Source of the DNA: CAILZL01 sp035548495
Lineage (GTDB): Bacteria; Pseudomonadota; Gammaproteobacteria; Steroidobacterales; Steroidobacteraceae
Length of the DNA stretch: 64,000 nt
Assembly (NCBI GenBank): GCA_035548495.1
Contig: DASZSV010000063.1
Coordinates: 45,362-109,361, forward strand
Direction of reading: 5' to 3'
This document shows positions 62,687-64,000 of the stretch, in pieces; within the stretch, counting starts at the first letter, position 1; each line of letters opens with the position of its first letter. Made by a program: the position numbers and the translations under genes. The notes beneath the pieces are model-generated. The model was not told the DNA's origin and did no database searches. It was given only the letters and a program-made list of their open reading frames with translations.

Positions 62687-64000
62687 CTAAACAACCACAC
62701 CCTGCGACTTCAGGTAATCATCATAACTGCCCCTGAAATCCACCAGCGAACCATCGGCCTTGATCTCAATGATGCGCGTGGCAAGACCATTGACGAACTC
62801 GCGATCATGCGACACAAAAATCAGCGTGCCGGGATATTTTTCCAGACCGATTTGCAATGACTCAATGGTTTCCATGTCCATGTGATTGGTCGGCTCGTCC
62901 ATGATCAGCACATTGTTTCTGGTCAGCATCAACTTGCCATACAGCATGCGGCCTTTCTCGCCACCGGAAAGCACTTTCACCGACTTCCTGCCATCATCAC
63001 CGGTAAACAGCAAACGTCCCAGCGTGGCGCGCACGATCTGGTCATCATCGGTTGCAGATTTCCACTCGCTCATCCATGTCATCAAATCAACATCATTGAC
63101 AAACTCTGCCTGTGGGTCCTGCGGCATGTAACCAATCCTGGCGTTTTCCGCCCAGGTAATTTTGCCTCTGGCTGGAGTGAGCTCGCCCATCAAACACCGC
63201 ATCAACGTGGTCTTGCCCACACCGTTGGCACCAATGATCGCGACACGCTCACCCACTTCAACGGTAAAAAAAATGTTCTTCAATACTTCGCTGGAAGAGT
63301 CGGGATAAGTAAAGCTGATGCCCTCCACTTCCACCGGCACGCGATGCAACTTCTTGTCCTGTTCAAAACGGATGAAGGGATTCTGCCGCGATGAGGGCTT
63401 CATCTCTTCGACCTTGATCTTGTCGATCTGCTTCAGGCGTGACGTGGCCTGACGTGCCTTGGATTTGTTCGCGGAGAATCGTCTTACAAATTCCTGCAAT
63501 TCGGCGATGCGGTCCTTGGCCTTGGCATTGGCTGCCGCCTGCAGTGCGCGCGCCTGTGTGGACGCGAGCATGAAGTCGTCGTAGTTGCCGGGATAAATCC
63601 TCAACTGGCCATAGTCGAGATCAGCCATGTGTGTGCACACCTGATTGAGGAAGTGGCGATCATGGCTGATGATGATCATGGTGGCGTTGTAGCTGTTCAA
63701 CACATCTTCCAGCCAGCGAATGGTGTTGATGTCCAGATTGTTGGTGGGTTCATCCAGCAACAGCACATCGGGATTGGAGAACAATGCCTGCGCCAGCAAC
63801 ACCCGCAATTTCCAGCCCGGCGCCACTTCACGCATCGGTCCTTGATGAAAGGATTCGGCAATGCCAGCCGAGATCAGCAAACTCGCTGCACGCGCTTCGG
63901 CATCATAACCACCATACTCGGCGAACTTGGCTTCGAGTTCCGCCGCACGCATGTAATCATCGTCGCTGGCTTCGGGATTGGCATAGATCGCATCGCGCTC
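62687..64000 (-). CDS. ABC-F family ATPase (YbiT-like), 5' end outside window
   Basis: The reading frame is open from the stop at 62687 to the window edge at 64000, so the start is missing. The visible 437 residues hold the end of the first ABC domain (signature region APGWKLRVLLAQALF, Walker B VLLLDEPTNNLD), the linker with many Lys/Arg (about 170-200), and a complete second ABC domain (Walker A GANGVGKTT, signature LSGGEKGRML, Walker B LIMDEPTNHMD). Two ABC domains with no membrane part identify ABC-F; the long basic linker fits YbiT. It acts on the ribosome. Convergent with the ApeP-like gene. Confidence 0.9.
   Translation of the reverse strand, partial: ERDAIYANPEASDDDYMRAAELEAKFAEYGGYDAEARAASLLISAGIAESFHQGPMREVAPGWKLRVLLAQALFSNPDVLLLDEPTNNLDINTIRWLEDVLNSYNATMIIISHDRHFLNQVCTHMADLDYGQLRIYPGNYDDFMLASTQARALQAAANAKAKDRIAELQEFVRRFSANKSKARQATSRLKQIDKIKVEEMKPSSRQNPFIRFEQDKKLHRVPVEVEGISFTYPDSSSEVLKNIFFTVEVGERVAIIGANGVGKTTLMRCLMGELTPARGKITWAENARIGYMPQDPQAEFVNDVDLMTWMSEWKSATDDDQIVRATLGRLLFTGDDGRKSVKVLSGGEKGRMLYGKLMLTRNNVLIMDEPTNHMDMETIESLQIGLEKYPGTLIFVSHDREFVNGLATRIIEIKADGSLVDFRGSYDDYLKSQGVVV

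Overview
The window looks like a chromosomal segment of a gammaproteobacterium of moderate GC content. It carries an MSHA-type type IV pilus locus, GreB, an H-NOX nitric-oxide sensor operon and an aryl-polyene (APE) pigment cluster. I could not fix the genus. I saw no rRNA, tRNA, CRISPR array, transposase or integrase.

Layout. 0-8.2 kb holds envelope and housekeeping genes: a partial membrane protein, a LysM/L,D-transpeptidase lipoprotein, two TPM-domain proteins with a LemA lipoprotein, a MarR regulator divergent from a CLC chloride transporter with a clear operator in between, a frameshifted small membrane protein, a VOC protein, a small conserved-looking ORF with a terminator, and greB. 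8.2-11.0 kb is an NO-signalling module: a CheY-like regulator on one strand, and H-NOX overlapping a hybrid histidine kinase with receiver and HPt domains on the other. 11.1-21.5 kb is a compact MSHA locus in the order mshA, C, D, O, P, then I, a PilN-like gene, J, K, L, E, G. mshM, mshN, mshB, mshF and mshQ are not present. 21.6-28.3 kb is AT-richer and looks acquired: a CNB-rhodanese gene that has lost its 5' end, bounded by two copies of a 40-bp palindromic repeat, followed by an Rhs operon whose last two genes look like a secreted Rhs effector with a variable C-terminal domain and a lipoprotein that could be its immunity partner. 28.7-34.1 kb holds secreted plant-polymer enzymes: a GH31 with PA14, a tannase-family esterase and a DUF3237 protein.

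34.4-62.6 kb is the most striking part, a cluster of about 28 genes combining two pigment pathways. A minus-strand operon (41.75 to 35.09 kb) and a divergent plus-strand operon (42.0 to 51.9 kb) encode an APE fatty-acid-like machine: three acyl carrier proteins, four ketosynthase-type proteins here (plus one in the minus operon), ketoreductase, dehydratases, AMP ligase, thioesterase, glycosyltransferase, two acyltransferases and an ABC exporter. A second minus-strand operon (62.0 to 51.9 kb) encodes DarA and DarB, which make dialkylresorcinols, plus a BtrH-domain protein, an unknown protein, a dehydratase and three DUF3857/transglutaminase-like proteins, two of which have lost the catalytic cysteine. 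APE plus dialkylresorcinol is the chemistry of flexirubins, so I infer a flexirubin-like aryl polyene-dialkylresorcinol ester. An ECF sigma factor of the TIGR02999 type sits at the cluster's left edge. The usual APE exporter genes (MMPL protein, LolA-like carrier), an ammonia lyase or chorismate lyase, and a methyltransferase are not in the window. The window ends in a truncated ABC-F ATPase gene.

Most protein starts were moved downstream from the longest possible ORF, on the basis of signal peptides, ribosome binding sites and ATGA overlaps between neighbours.
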